A stretch of DNA of 64,000 bases, from positions 47,383 through 111,382 of the forward strand of contig CAJUNA010000014.1 in assembly GCA_910587645.1 (NCBI GenBank), read 5' to 3'. Under the pieces are notes generated by a model, which ran no database searches, was not told the origin of the DNA, and worked only from the letters and a program-made list of their open reading frames with translations. The stretch is from an uncultured Oscillospiraceae bacterium (GTDB lineage: Bacteria > Bacillota > Clostridia > Oscillospirales > Oscillospiraceae). The position numbers and the translations under genes were made by a program. Of the stretch, positions 1 to 7,294 are shown piece after piece (the stretch's first letter is position 1; each line of letters starts with the position of its first letter).

Positions 1-40
1 GCTGCCTATATAAACGGCCTAAATTGTGCAGAATATATAA

Positions 41-69
41 TTGACAAATTCGGCTAAATGAAGTACAAT
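41..69 (+). promoter_or_regulatory. promoter of the tRNA-Leu pair
   Basis: TTGACA at 41-46 and TACAAT at 64-69 are separated by exactly 17 bases. The predicted start site lies just upstream of the first tRNA, so the two tRNAs are probably one transcript. Confidence 0.8.
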
Positions 70-95
70 AGCATCGTTGAGTTTTGAAGTCGAAT

Positions 96-180
96 GCGAG
101 TGTGCTGGAACTGGTAGACAGGCACGTTTGAGGGGCGTGTGTCGACAGGCGTACGGGTTCAAGTCCCGTCACTCGCACCA
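96..180 (+). tRNA. tRNA-Leu (anticodon GAG)
   Basis: The sequence folds as a class II tRNA. The acceptor arm GCGAGTG pairs with CACTCGC, the T arm contains GGTTCAAGTCC, the variable arm is long as expected for leucine, and the 3' CCA is encoded. The seven-base anticodon loop TTGAGGG gives GAG, which reads CUC/CUU leucine codons. Confidence 0.95.
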
Positions 181-202
181 TTTCAAAAGTTAATAGGGAG
201 AT

Positions 203-290
203 GCGCGAGTGGTGGAATTGGCAGACTCGCTAGATTCAGGTTCTAGTGTCCAATACGGACGTGCGGGTTCAAGTCCCGCCTCGCGCACCA
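203..290 (+). tRNA. tRNA-Leu (anticodon CAG)
   Basis: This is a class II tRNA with acceptor arm GCGCGAG/CTCGCGC, a T loop containing GGTTCAAGTCC, a long variable arm and encoded CCA. The anticodon stem CTAGA/TCTAG encloses loop TTCAGGT, giving anticodon CAG for CUG leucine codons. It lies 22 bases behind the first tRNA-Leu. Confidence 0.95.
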
Positions 291-297
291 TGGAAGT

Positions 298-332
298 CCT
301 CAGTTGATGATGTCATCGGCTGAGGGCTTTTT
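298..332 (+). terminator. terminator of the tRNA transcript
   Basis: An 11-bp stem with two G-T pairs (298-308 with 315-325, loop GATGTC) is followed by GCTTTTT. It sits 8 bases after the second tRNA. Confidence 0.8.
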
Positions 333-401
333 CATTTTGACTTGGCGATTTGCTTGGGTTCCCTTCATTTCTTCGGTGATGTCACACGCATCTAAAGCAA
401 C

Positions 402-428
402 GGCAGCGGCAGGTGTCCTGCCGCTGCC
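402..428 (-). terminator. hairpin behind the nitrilase operon
   Basis: A perfect 12-bp stem, GGCAGCGGCAGG with its complement and loop TGT, lies 25 bases downstream of the minus-strand stop codon. There is no proper T tract, so termination here is inferred from position and stability. Confidence 0.5.
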
Positions 429-453
429 CATTTTGCCCTTATGTGGGCACTGC

Positions 454-1335
454 CTATATCAGCTCCCGGCGGTCAGGCCGGATAAACGGTTCCTCCACCC
501 GCTGGCTTGTCAACAGGCCATATTTCTCCGGACGGCGGTAAGCGTTGCCATGGACTTCATGGCGGCGGTAGGTGCGAAGCTGTGCCAGATCCAGATCCGC
601 CAAATAGACGCCCTCTGCCCCGTCAGCTTCCAGAATGCAGGTGTCGCGGGAATTTGGCAGATCAGGGAGGTACGCCACGCCGTCAAATACAGAAGAATGG
701 CCGTTGCAATCCGGCTGGCTTTCTGGATAATTGGCAGTAGCGATTGCCGTCATATTTTCAAAAGCGCGTCCCCGAAGCTGGGAAAGCCGGTTGATCTCCA
801 TAGGGCAGGCGTTGGGGACCAAGATCAGTTCCGCGCCCTTCAGCATCAGGACGCGGGCGCTCTCGGGAAATTCCCGGTCGTAGCAAATCATAGCCCCTAC
901 TTTGACCATGCCCTTGGCGGTATCCAAATCCGTGACATAAAAATCCTCACCGGGGGTCAAAAGGGATTCCGCGTCAAAATCGCAGGTGTGGACCTTGGCG
1001 TACAGCAGCCGCCTGACGCCATGGCGGTCAAACAAAGCCATGCTATTGCGCGGCTGTGGACAGAACCGCTCTAGAAATGTCACGGCAACTGCCATGTCCA
1101 GTTCCCGCGCCAGCGCGCCAAAAGCGGAAACAAAGGCTCCATCCACATCTTCCGCCATGGAAAGAAGCCCTGCGGGATCCGCGGGGATAGTATAGCCGTT
1201 GTTCCACATTTCCGGGAATAGGGCGATATCCGCCCCGGCGGCTTTTGCCTGGCGGCAGGCGGCCAGCCCTTTTTCCAGTTGGCCCTCTGGCGTCCCGGTG
1301 GGCTGTAGCTGGAGAAGGGCGATTTTTAAATTCAT
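454..1335 (-). CDS. carbon-nitrogen hydrolase (nitrilase superfamily)
   Basis: This 293-residue protein has the nitrilase-superfamily fold pattern. The catalytic triad is visible as Glu42 (in LFPEMW), Lys114 (in YAKVHT) and Cys151 (in MICYDREFPES). Such enzymes hydrolyse amides or nitriles, for example N-carbamoyl compounds, omega-amides or polyamine intermediates; the substrate cannot be told from sequence. The chosen ATG has AAAGGAGA at a good distance, whereas the frame stays open further upstream without a ribosome site. It is the last gene of a PadR-headed operon, 29 bases after a small membrane protein, which suggests control by a small phenolic or other effector. Confidence 0.85.
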   Translation of the reverse strand: MNLKIALLQLQPTGTPEGQLEKGLAACRQAKAAGADIALFPEMWNNGYTIPADPAGLLSMAEDVDGAFVSAFGALARELDMAVAVTFLERFCPQPRNSMALFDRHGVRRLLYAKVHTCDFDAESLLTPGEDFYVTDLDTAKGMVKVGAMICYDREFPESARVLMLKGAELILVPNACPMEINRLSQLRGRAFENMTAIATANYPESQPDCNGHSSVFDGVAYLPDLPNSRDTCILEADGAEGVYLADLDLAQLRTYRRHEVHGNAYRRPEKYGLLTSQRVEEPFIRPDRRELI

Positions 1336-1364
1336 ATGTATGTCTCCTTTTCCATGGATTGGTG

Positions 1365-1562
1365 TCAGTTCCGCTTCCTGGCCAGCTTCGCTGTGGCAAA
1401 GGCAAACACCGCCAGTGCTATCAGCATCACAATGCCCAGCACCCGCACCACGATGTTGGGGGTTCCGGCCCACAGAAGCCGGACCAGCCAAAAACTGGCG
1501 TTCGCCGCGCCCAGCAAAATCAAGCTGGCGGCCCAAAGGTTTCCTGCTTCCCTATTCTTCAT
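1365..1562 (-). CDS. small two-TM membrane protein
   Basis: This 65-residue protein has two hydrophobic stretches (about residues 8-26 and 33-55) and a basic C-terminus ending KLARKRN. The ATG follows GGAGGGG at 5 bases. It lies 11 bases behind the DUF2812 gene, so it is cotranscribed. No family was recognised. Its place between a DUF2812 protein and a nitrilase suggests a membrane accessory role, but this is only context. Confidence 0.6.
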   Translation of the reverse strand: MKNREAGNLWAASLILLGAANASFWLVRLLWAGTPNIVVRVLGIVMLIALAVFAFATAKLARKRN

Positions 1563-1573
1563 ATTCCCCTCCG

Positions 1574-2101
1574 TTACTTTAGCTGCCGTTCCAGCTCTGT
1601 GATCCTCCAGGAGCACCGCCAGACAGCCCGCAGCACCATGGCAATTATCACGATATACAGGCCAACCAGCCCCTGTGCAAGCAGGCTCTCCGGAAAGCTA
1701 ACCAGCATGTTCCACCCGCTGAGGGAACACAAAACCTCCACCACCAGAGCAAACAGAAACAGCCTCCGCATCCGGTTATAGAAGGTAATTTTTGACTCCG
1801 TGTCTGAATAAAGCTCAAAGGGCCCCTCTGCGGTTCGTTTGCGCAGGTATGTCCACCGTCCCCACCGCTGGAGGACCTCTATGCCCATTTCATCCATAAA
1901 GATCACATAGCCCTCATAGTCGGTGGCCTGCAAAAACCGGCCGGGAATCAGATCAATGCGGTAAATGAACTCCCCCGGCTGGCAAGGCGCAAAGGTGACC
2001 ACTCCGCAGAAAAATTTTGTCATGGCCCAGCCCTGCCGGCACCATTCGTTAAGCCAGAACTCCTCCTCATCTTTGTCAAAGGTAAACTTCCATTGGATCA
2101 T
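1574..2101 (-). CDS. DUF2812 membrane protein
   Basis: The 175-residue protein carries the DUF2812 pattern: an N-terminal FxFxKDEEEFWLNE-type motif, a CxPGEFxYRIDL motif near residue 40, GRWxYxRK near residue 80 and ELYSDTESKI near residue 95. Two hydrophobic segments follow (about 112-130 and 138-158). DUF2812 genes are commonly paired with PadR repressors, as here: its ATG overlaps the PadR stop by four bases (ATGA), showing translational coupling. The biochemical role of the family is unknown. A role in stress or drug response linked to the PadR effector is inference. Confidence 0.85.
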   Translation of the reverse strand: MIQWKFTFDKDEEEFWLNEWCRQGWAMTKFFCGVVTFAPCQPGEFIYRIDLIPGRFLQATDYEGYVIFMDEMGIEVLQRWGRWTYLRKRTAEGPFELYSDTESKITFYNRMRRLFLFALVVEVLCSLSGWNMLVSFPESLLAQGLVGLYIVIIAMVLRAVWRCSWRITELERQLK

Positions 2102-2418
2102 GCCCCATCCTCCATTTTCTCCCCGTTCTGCACCAGCTCCCGCAGCCGTCGCATCTCCACGCCGAAGGCTTCCCGCCCCTGCGGGGTAATTACGTATTCC
2201 TTTTTCCTCCTGGAACCCAGCTCCGCGCTGTGCAGCACGATCCAGTTCCGCTCCAGCAAGGTGTTGATCGCGCCGTACAGGGTCCCTGGCCCCAGGCTGA
2301 CCCGCCCTCCAGTAAGTTCCTCCACTTCCTGGATGATGCCGTAGCCATGAACCGGTTTCCGGGTGGACAGAAGAATATAAAAGAGAGCTTCTGTTAAGGG
2401 TTGGTTTTTCGTTTCCAC
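2098..2418 (-). CDS. PadR-family transcriptional regulator
   Basis: This 106-residue winged-helix protein shows the PadR hallmarks: LTEALFYILLS at the start, HGYGI near residue 24, and GPGTLYGAINTLLERNWI (the recognition helix and wing) near residue 43. PadR proteins repress their own operons and are released by a ligand. A palindromic element and a strong promoter lie just upstream. It heads the operon PadR - DUF2812 - 65-residue membrane protein - nitrilase, which it probably represses. Confidence 0.93.
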   Translation of the reverse strand: METKNQPLTEALFYILLSTRKPVHGYGIIQEVEELTGGRVSLGPGTLYGAINTLLERNWIVLHSAELGSRRKKEYVITPQGREAFGVEMRRLRELVQNGEKMEDGA

Positions 2419-2505
2419 GCCGTTTCCACCTTCTTAACGCGTCCAAGCGATACGGCAAGCTGCCTCCGCCGTCCCGTTTTCATGCCATACACTCCTATCT
2501 GCTGA

Positions 2506-2559
2506 TGATATATCGTTTCTCGATGTATTTAATATATCACGCCCCGATAGATTTGTCAA
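2506..2559 (-). promoter_or_regulatory. PadR operon promoter and candidate operator
   Basis: On the minus strand TTGACA (2559-2554), a 17-base spacer and TATATT (2536-2531) form a near-ideal promoter. Inverted arms TGATATAT (2506-2513) and ATATATCA (2532-2539) overlap the -10 region and start site. PadR operators are typically AT-rich palindromes in this position, so autorepression is likely. Confidence 0.7.
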
Positions 2560-2580
2560 GAGTGCCCAGGCGCACAGCAG

Positions 2581-2618
2581 CAGGAATGGCCCCCTCTGTA
2601 ACGAAGGGGCCATTCCTG
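2581..2618 (-). terminator. strong hairpin without T tract
   Basis: A perfect 13-bp stem (CAGGAATGGCCCC at 2581-2593 with its complement at 2606-2618, 12-base loop) stands between the Bce-type operon end and the padR promoter. Neither strand has a T run, so it may be a factor-dependent terminator or an mRNA 3'-end stabiliser. Confidence 0.5.
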
Positions 2619-2693
2619 TGATCAGGATGGAAATACTGTTCCCTTCCTGGCGGTTTGGCGTTTTATCCAGGCCTACAAGCCTGGCCAGGCTGT

Positions 2694-2927
2694 TCACTGG
2701 AATGGAAATACGCCCATCACGCTCATGCCAATTACCCACACCGCTACCGCCAGTAAGGCCAGCCCCGGGATACGGAGCATCCACTCATAGTGCCGCGGCG
2801 CGGCCCTGTGTCCGTCAGGCTCCCGCTTGTGGAGCATCCACCACAGCGGGCGGCTGAAGCCGGCCAGCAGCGTCCCAGCCATCAGGCATACCATCGCCAG
2901 CATTAACGCTGTATCCACTCGATCCAT
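2694..2927 (-). CDS. small two-TM membrane protein downstream of the Bce-type transporter
   Basis: The 77-residue protein begins MDRVDTALML and has hydrophobic segments at about residues 6-24 and 50-70, separated by a basic loop with RPLWWMLHKREPDG. The chosen ATG has AGGGG 10 bases upstream; the frame is open further upstream but without a better ribosome site. It is the last gene of the run transporter ATPase - permease - 27-residue peptide - this gene. No family was recognised. It could modulate the transporter or act in envelope stress. Confidence 0.55.
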   Translation of the reverse strand: MDRVDTALMLAMVCLMAGTLLAGFSRPLWWMLHKREPDGHRAAPRHYEWMLRIPGLALLAVAVWVIGMSVMGVFPFQ

Positions 2928-2961
2928 CTTTCTTGCCCCTTTCCCAAAATCCGATTTTTCG

Positions 2962-3045
2962 CTACGCTGCTTCCCGGCGGAGCCAGCGGAGAAACCATCC
3001 AACACCCAGCGCGGAAATCAATAGGAATGCAATCCATTTTTTCAT
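2962..3045 (-). CDS. 27-residue membrane peptide
   Basis: A short reading frame starts four bases behind the permease stop codon, with AGAGGTGA overlapping that stop as ribosome site. The product begins MKKWIAFLLI, is a single hydrophobic helix with a small GVG centre, and ends with the basic tail RWLRREAA. The length, the positive ends and the tight coupling to the permease suggest a genuine small membrane protein, perhaps a transporter subunit or regulator. It is a prediction from start, ribosome site and context only. Confidence 0.5.
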   Translation of the reverse strand: MKKWIAFLLISALGVGWFLRWLRREAA

Positions 3046-3049
3046 ACGG

Positions 3050-5119
3050 TCACCTCTCGACAATCTTATAATACGTCCGGGCCGTCAGCAGATACACGAT
3101 CCCATAGGCCACAAAAAACACCAGCACCGTCCCCAGCGTACACATCGCTGTTATCGCCGTGTTGTGGATATAAAACATGGTCAGCAGCTTTTCCACCATA
3201 TTGAAATCGAACAGGATGTGAATGGACGCCACTACAATGGGCAGGAAAAACACCATCAAAATCTGGCTGTGGATAGACCGTTTGACCTGGCTGTGGCTCA
3301 GGCCCACCTTCTGCATAATCTCGAAGCGGTCCTTGTCCTCGTAGCCCTCGGAGATCTGCTTGTAGTAAATGATGAGCACTGTGGCAAGGAGGAAAATGAA
3401 CCCCAGGAAAATCCCCAGGAACAGGAATCCCCCCGCTAAACCATAGGCGGAAGCTTCCCCTTCGCTGCGTAAATTCCAGCTGCTCCTTAGCCAGGAACCA
3501 GTTCCCTCGTAGAAGCTGCTGTCCTCGATAGCGGTATAGTAGCAGTCTTGCAGCGCCACCAGCTCCTCCTCTGTGGCGTCTACGTTCAGGCAGGCGAACC
3601 AACGCATACTGCTGGAGTTGCCTGGATAGGCTTCCGCCTGCCTGGCCCAGACATCATAGATGGTCTCATTGTCCGCAACAACGATGGTAGCCAGCTCCGT
3701 AATATCCGGGTTAAAGGCGGGATTGCGGCTCAGATGCTTCACGATAGGAAAGCTGGATTCGCCCAGCTCCGTGCCCACCTGATCCACCGTCCAGCGGATG
3801 GTCAGCGTATCGCCTTTCACGCCGTATGCCGCCACCTCGCCGGGAGCGAGGTTTAGGGTTTCACCCGTAGTGGCGGTGTAATTGTCCTCTGTGATAACGG
3901 TCATCATCACAACGCCCTTGGCGGCGTCATTGAACCGGTCGGTGGTGTATACGCCATCGGAAACCTTTCCCGTGCCGAAGCCCAGGCTGTAACTGGTGCG
4001 GGCATTTTCAATCCTGTAGCCTTGCCCCTCGATAAAGCCTGCCTGCGCTGCCAGCATGGCGTCGGGGTCGAACAGGCTCCAATCCTCTTCCTCACCAGCG
4101 AGGGGCTGGGGATAATAGCTCACATTGATGTTGATATCGCCTGGGTATTGTTCCTTTACCACATCCGCCGTCCCCAGATACAGCGACAGCGTACCGGAGA
4201 GCATCACCATCACCATGGTGCACAGGATGCAGATATTGGCAAGGCCTACCGCGTTCTGCTTCATCCGGTAGAGCATCCCGGAGATGCCAATAAAATGACC
4301 GGTTTTATAATAAAACGCCTTGTTTTTACGAAGGGTTTTCAAAATAAAGATGCTCACGGCAGTGAACAGGCAGTATGTCCCGATAATTACCAGCCCCACC
4401 GCCAGGAAATAGGTCACAATCGCGTCTATGCCAGTGCGGGTGGTAATAGCGACATAATAGCCGCCACCCAGGGAAACCACCCCCAGCAGAGTCATCAGCA
4501 GGCGGGTTTTCGGCTCCCGTTCTCCGACACTGCTGCCATGAAGCAGCTCAATGGGCTTGGAAACGCGGACCTTGTTTAGGTTCAGCAGCAAGGTGAACCC
4601 AAGCAGTATGGCGAACAGGACCGCCGTCTGCGCCATACTCGCCCAGGAGATATAGAACCCGAAAGGCACCGGCATCCCCAGCATTTGGTGGAGGAACAAG
4701 CTGAACAGCTTGTGAAGGGCCAGGCCCGTCATAATACCGCCGCCGATACCCAGCAGGCCAATATACAGGGTCTCCATCACCAGAACGATGGCGATGTGGC
4801 TTTTACCCATGCCCAGGATGTTATAAAGGCCCAGCTCTTTTTTCCGCTGCTTTATGAGGAAACCGTTGATATAGCAGACGAAAATAGTAGAGAATAAAAA
4901 TGCGATAATCATGCCCATATTCATGAAAATCGACACATACATATAGCCGTTAGGCCGTCCGGGAACGATGTCTTTTGCGCCGGGGTCTTTTACCAGCGCG
5001 GACATGATATACATTGCCGCAACATCTCCCAGGAGGGACAGGATGTAGGGCAGATAGAATTTCCGGTTGTTCCGGATATTCTGCATCGCCAGCTTAGGAT
5101 AAAGGCTGGAGTTACGCAT
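3050..5119 (-). CDS. BceB-type ABC transporter permease (FtsX domains)
   Basis: This 689-residue permease has about ten membrane segments. FtsX-like blocks lie near residues 50-200 and at the C-terminus, with a large extracellular domain between them (about 315-560), as in BceB/VraG/YxdM. In that family the permease binds cell-wall-active peptides (bacitracin-like, lantibiotics) and signals to a partner histidine kinase. The start used is ATG at 5119 (GGGGG upstream); a GTG at 5128 is an alternative. It overlaps the ATPase gene by 8 bases. No cognate kinase/regulator pair lies next to it, unlike most Bce modules. Confidence 0.9.
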   Translation of the reverse strand: MRNSSLYPKLAMQNIRNNRKFYLPYILSLLGDVAAMYIMSALVKDPGAKDIVPGRPNGYMYVSIFMNMGMIIAFLFSTIFVCYINGFLIKQRKKELGLYNILGMGKSHIAIVLVMETLYIGLLGIGGGIMTGLALHKLFSLFLHQMLGMPVPFGFYISWASMAQTAVLFAILLGFTLLLNLNKVRVSKPIELLHGSSVGEREPKTRLLMTLLGVVSLGGGYYVAITTRTGIDAIVTYFLAVGLVIIGTYCLFTAVSIFILKTLRKNKAFYYKTGHFIGISGMLYRMKQNAVGLANICILCTMVMVMLSGTLSLYLGTADVVKEQYPGDININVSYYPQPLAGEEEDWSLFDPDAMLAAQAGFIEGQGYRIENARTSYSLGFGTGKVSDGVYTTDRFNDAAKGVVMMTVITEDNYTATTGETLNLAPGEVAAYGVKGDTLTIRWTVDQVGTELGESSFPIVKHLSRNPAFNPDITELATIVVADNETIYDVWARQAEAYPGNSSSMRWFACLNVDATEEELVALQDCYYTAIEDSSFYEGTGSWLRSSWNLRSEGEASAYGLAGGFLFLGIFLGFIFLLATVLIIYYKQISEGYEDKDRFEIMQKVGLSHSQVKRSIHSQILMVFFLPIVVASIHILFDFNMVEKLLTMFYIHNTAITAMCTLGTVLVFFVAYGIVYLLTARTYYKIVER

Positions 5120-5879
5120 CCTCTTCACCCCCCGCCGCCAGCAGTGTCAAGGTATCGGAAATTTTCTGGTACATCTCCTCCGTACTGTTGACACCCTTGT
5201 AAATCTGGTGGAACACCTCACCGTCCCGGATAAAGAGAACCCGTTTGGCATGGCTGGCGGCCTTGGTGGAGTGGGTGACCATAAGGATGGTCTGCCCTTC
5301 GGCGTTAACCTGGTCGAAGAGCCCCAGGAGGCTGTCGGTAGCCTTGCTGTCCAGGGCGCCGGTAGGCTCGTCTGCCAGAACGATACGCGGCTCAGTGATA
5401 AGCGCCCGGGCCACGGCGACTCGCTGCTTCTGCCCCCCGGAGACCTCGTAGGGGAATTTTTTCAGCAATGCGTCAATGCCAAGCTGCCGGGAGAGGGGCA
5501 GGAGACGGCGTTCCATCTCCTTATAGGTTTTCCCCGCCAGAACCAAGGGGAGGAGGATATTATCCTGAATCGAAAAGGTATCTAAAAGGTTGAAGTCCTG
5601 GAATACAAAACCCAGATGATCCCGCCGGAAAGCGGCGATATCCTTTTCTTTTATAGTGACGATATTTTTCCCATCTAAGAGCACCTCTCCGCTGGTGGGC
5701 TTATCCAGGGCGGCCAGGATATTCAGCAGGGTGGTTTTCCCGCTGCCGGATTCACCCATGATGGCGACGTATTCACCGGGTTCTACGGCAAAGTTCACAC
5801 TGGTCAGGGCTTGTACCTGTTGCCCGCCAAAACGGGTGGTGTATATTTTCTTCAGATCGCTGACTTGCAGGATTGGCAT
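5112..5879 (-). CDS. BceA-type ABC transporter ATP-binding protein
   Basis: The 255-residue ATPase has Walker A GESGSGKT (42-49), the Q loop at FVFQD (91-95), signature VSGGQKQR (146-153) and Walker B IVLADE (166-171). It belongs to the MacB/LolD-type subfamily, which pairs with FtsX-type permeases. AAGGAGG stands 7 bases before the ATG. Together with the overlapping permease it would form a peptide-sensing or peptide-detoxifying transporter at the membrane. Confidence 0.93.
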   Translation of the reverse strand: MPILQVSDLKKIYTTRFGGQQVQALTSVNFAVEPGEYVAIMGESGSGKTTLLNILAALDKPTSGEVLLDGKNIVTIKEKDIAAFRRDHLGFVFQDFNLLDTFSIQDNILLPLVLAGKTYKEMERRLLPLSRQLGIDALLKKFPYEVSGGQKQRVAVARALITEPRIVLADEPTGALDSKATDSLLGLFDQVNAEGQTILMVTHSTKAASHAKRVLFIRDGEVFHQIYKGVNSTEEMYQKISDTLTLLAAGGEEDA

Positions 5880-5913
5880 ATTTTTTTCCTCCTTGGGTTT
5901 GTTTGCAGGTTTT

Positions 5914-5987
5914 ATTATAGCCTATCCTGGGGTTCCGTTCCATTGTTTTACCTTACAAAATGGGGTGGAACCTTACATCCGTGTAAG
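5914..5987 (-). promoter_or_regulatory. Bce-type promoter with response-regulator operator
   Basis: A perfect palindrome CTTACATCCGTGTAAG (5972-5987, 6-4-6) lies upstream of TATAAT (minus strand, 5919-5914) and a weak -35 (TGGAAC, 5942-5937). A second half site CTTACA is placed exactly 20 bases nearer the promoter (5952). The TTACA-N4-TGTAA form resembles operators of Bce-like response regulators, so a regulator encoded elsewhere probably activates bceAB here. Confidence 0.65.
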
Positions 5988-6092
5988 ATTGGCCAAACCT
6001 TTCCCGGACAAGCAGGCAAAACGGAAAACAAGCAAATAGGCAGCGCAGCTAAACATGGCAGGATTTGACAAAACAAGCGGTTGCAAGGTATA

Positions 6093-6183
6093 ATAAAAAA
6101 GGAAATGACCGCCCCTAGCCCGGTTGCGGTCATTTCTTGACTAACACTGGGGGCTAACCGCTTGTCGCGGCAAGCCCTTCTGT
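6093..6183 (-). ncRNA. short RNA, minus strand of a convergent antisense pair
   Basis: On the minus strand TTAACA (6218-6213), 17 bases and TATAAT (6195-6190) form a good promoter. The transcript would run leftward over the whole plus-strand RNA. It would end at the GAAATGACCGC/GCGGTCATTTC hairpin, which is followed on this strand by CCTTTTTTTATT. It resembles the antisense antitoxin RNA of type I toxin loci. The -10 box and following A run of each promoter are the T tract of the other RNA. Confidence 0.6.
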
Positions 6184-6188
6184 TTTTT
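6101..6188 (+). ncRNA. short RNA, plus strand of a convergent antisense pair
   Basis: A promoter TTGACA (6065-6070) - 18 bases - TATAAT (6089-6094) would start a transcript near 6101. It contains hairpin GAAATGACCGC/GCGGTCATTTC (6102-6112 with 6126-6136) and ends at a two-part hairpin (GGGCT 6151-6155 with AGCCC 6173-6177, inner CCGC/GCGG) followed by TTCTGTTTTTTT. No credible peptide is encoded. The layout recalls the 3' part of TxpA/Hol_Tox-type type I toxin loci with the toxin frame missing. Confidence 0.6.
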
Positions 6189-6195
6189 TATTATA

Positions 6196-6243
6196 CCCGC
6201 CCGCCCCTGTTTTGTTAAGCAGACAGCGGGGGGGCGGTTTTTT
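6196..6243 (+). terminator. secondary terminator
   Basis: An imperfect GC-rich stem (6196-6210 with 6223-6237) is followed by TTTTTT at 6238-6243. It would catch plus-strand read-through before the convergent diguanylate cyclase gene. Its left arm overlaps the spacer of the minus-strand RNA promoter. Confidence 0.5.
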
Positions 6244-6326
6244 ATTGCCAATACACAAGGAACGAGCCGTGCTGCGGGATAAGAAGCAGAGCCCCTTGCA
6301 GCGGAGCATCTGTTTCGCACACCACC

Positions 6327-7244
6327 TTACTTTTCCATCCACTGCTCTTTCCCGCCGTTAGACCAAACCACCCGGTTGCGCCCCAGCCGCTTGGCGTCAT
6401 AGAGCATTGTGTCCGCCAGCTTCAGGAACGTCCCATAATCGTCCCCGGACTTCGGCACCAGGCTCACGCCGCCCACGCTGATGGTAACCCACTCGCACAC
6501 CGGGGAGTTGTGGGGAATATGGAGGTCTTCCACCGCCTGCCGGATCGTTTTCAAGAACTCAAACGCGGACCGCCCGTCATTCCCCACGAACACGGCAACG
6601 AACTCCTCCCCGCCATACCGCGCGAACAGGTCGGTAGACCGCTGGAAATAAGCCCCCGCCGTTTTCGCCACAGCGGAGATGACCTTGTCCCCCGCCGGAT
6701 GGCCGAAGGTATCGTTATAAAGCTTGAACTTATCAATATCGAACATGCAAACGGAGAACGGCAGCCCAAACCGTACCGCTTCCCGCCACTTGGCGATACT
6801 GGCGCCCTCATAGCACCTGCGGTTCGCCACGCCGGTCAAATCATCCACCAGCGCCTGCTGCTTAAACTCCGCCTGATAGTGGTAGAGGTTGATATGGGTA
6901 TTGACCCGCGCCTTAATAATGACGGGGCTGAAAGGCTTGGCCACATAGTCCACGGCCCCCAGCAGCAGCCCCCGCTCCTCATACTGCTCTTCCGCCAGGC
7001 TGGTCAGCAGGATAATGGGCACATGCTTGGTCAGCTCGGTGCCCTTCAGCTCCTGCAGGACGGTAAACCCGTCCATGTCCGGCATAATCACATCCAGGAG
7101 GATCAGGGAATAGCCCCCCTCCTTGGCGGCTTCCAGGCCCTCCTTGGCGGTATTGCGGATGGACACATCGTAGTCATCCTTTAAAATCGAGCGTAAAAAC
7201 TCCGCCTGTACGGCGCTGTCATCGATCACCAAAATTCTGTCCAT
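6327..7244 (-). CDS. response regulator with GGDEF domain (diguanylate cyclase)
   Basis: This 305-residue protein joins a receiver domain (acidic pair D8-D9, phospho-acceptor D51, Lys103) to a GGDEF domain. The active site is GGEEF at 211-215, and the inhibitory I-site RSTD (202-205) has the correct five-residue spacing, so c-di-GMP synthesis with product inhibition is predicted. The start at MDRILVID has AAAGGAT upstream. It lies 50 bases behind a PAS protein gene in the same direction, a likely input partner. The PilZ protein at 47.2 kb is a possible c-di-GMP receptor. Confidence 0.93.
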   Translation of the reverse strand: MDRILVIDDSAVQAEFLRSILKDDYDVSIRNTAKEGLEAAKEGGYSLILLDVIMPDMDGFTVLQELKGTELTKHVPIILLTSLAEEQYEERGLLLGAVDYVAKPFSPVIIKARVNTHINLYHYQAEFKQQALVDDLTGVANRRCYEGASIAKWREAVRFGLPFSVCMFDIDKFKLYNDTFGHPAGDKVISAVAKTAGAYFQRSTDLFARYGGEEFVAVFVGNDGRSAFEFLKTIRQAVEDLHIPHNSPVCEWVTISVGGVSLVPKSGDDYGTFLKLADTMLYDAKRLGRNRVVWSNGGKEQWMEK

Positions 7245-7294
7245 ACTTACAAATCCTTTCCCCTCGCGTCCCCGCATCCCGCAGCGGGCGTTAT

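Noticed and set aside
304..1074. Long plus-strand open frame opposite the nitrilase gene
   Set aside because: It is antisense to a gene with a complete catalytic triad and has no ribosome site.
2434..2784. 116-codon minus-strand frame across the padR promoter
   Set aside because: It spans the hairpin, promoter and operator, has no ribosome site and no recognisable product.
6065..6105. 12-codon frame MAGFDKTSGCKV overlapping the plus-strand RNA promoter (starting near 6055) as a toxin
   Set aside because: It lies upstream of the predicted start site, is not hydrophobic and does not resemble Hol_Tox peptides.
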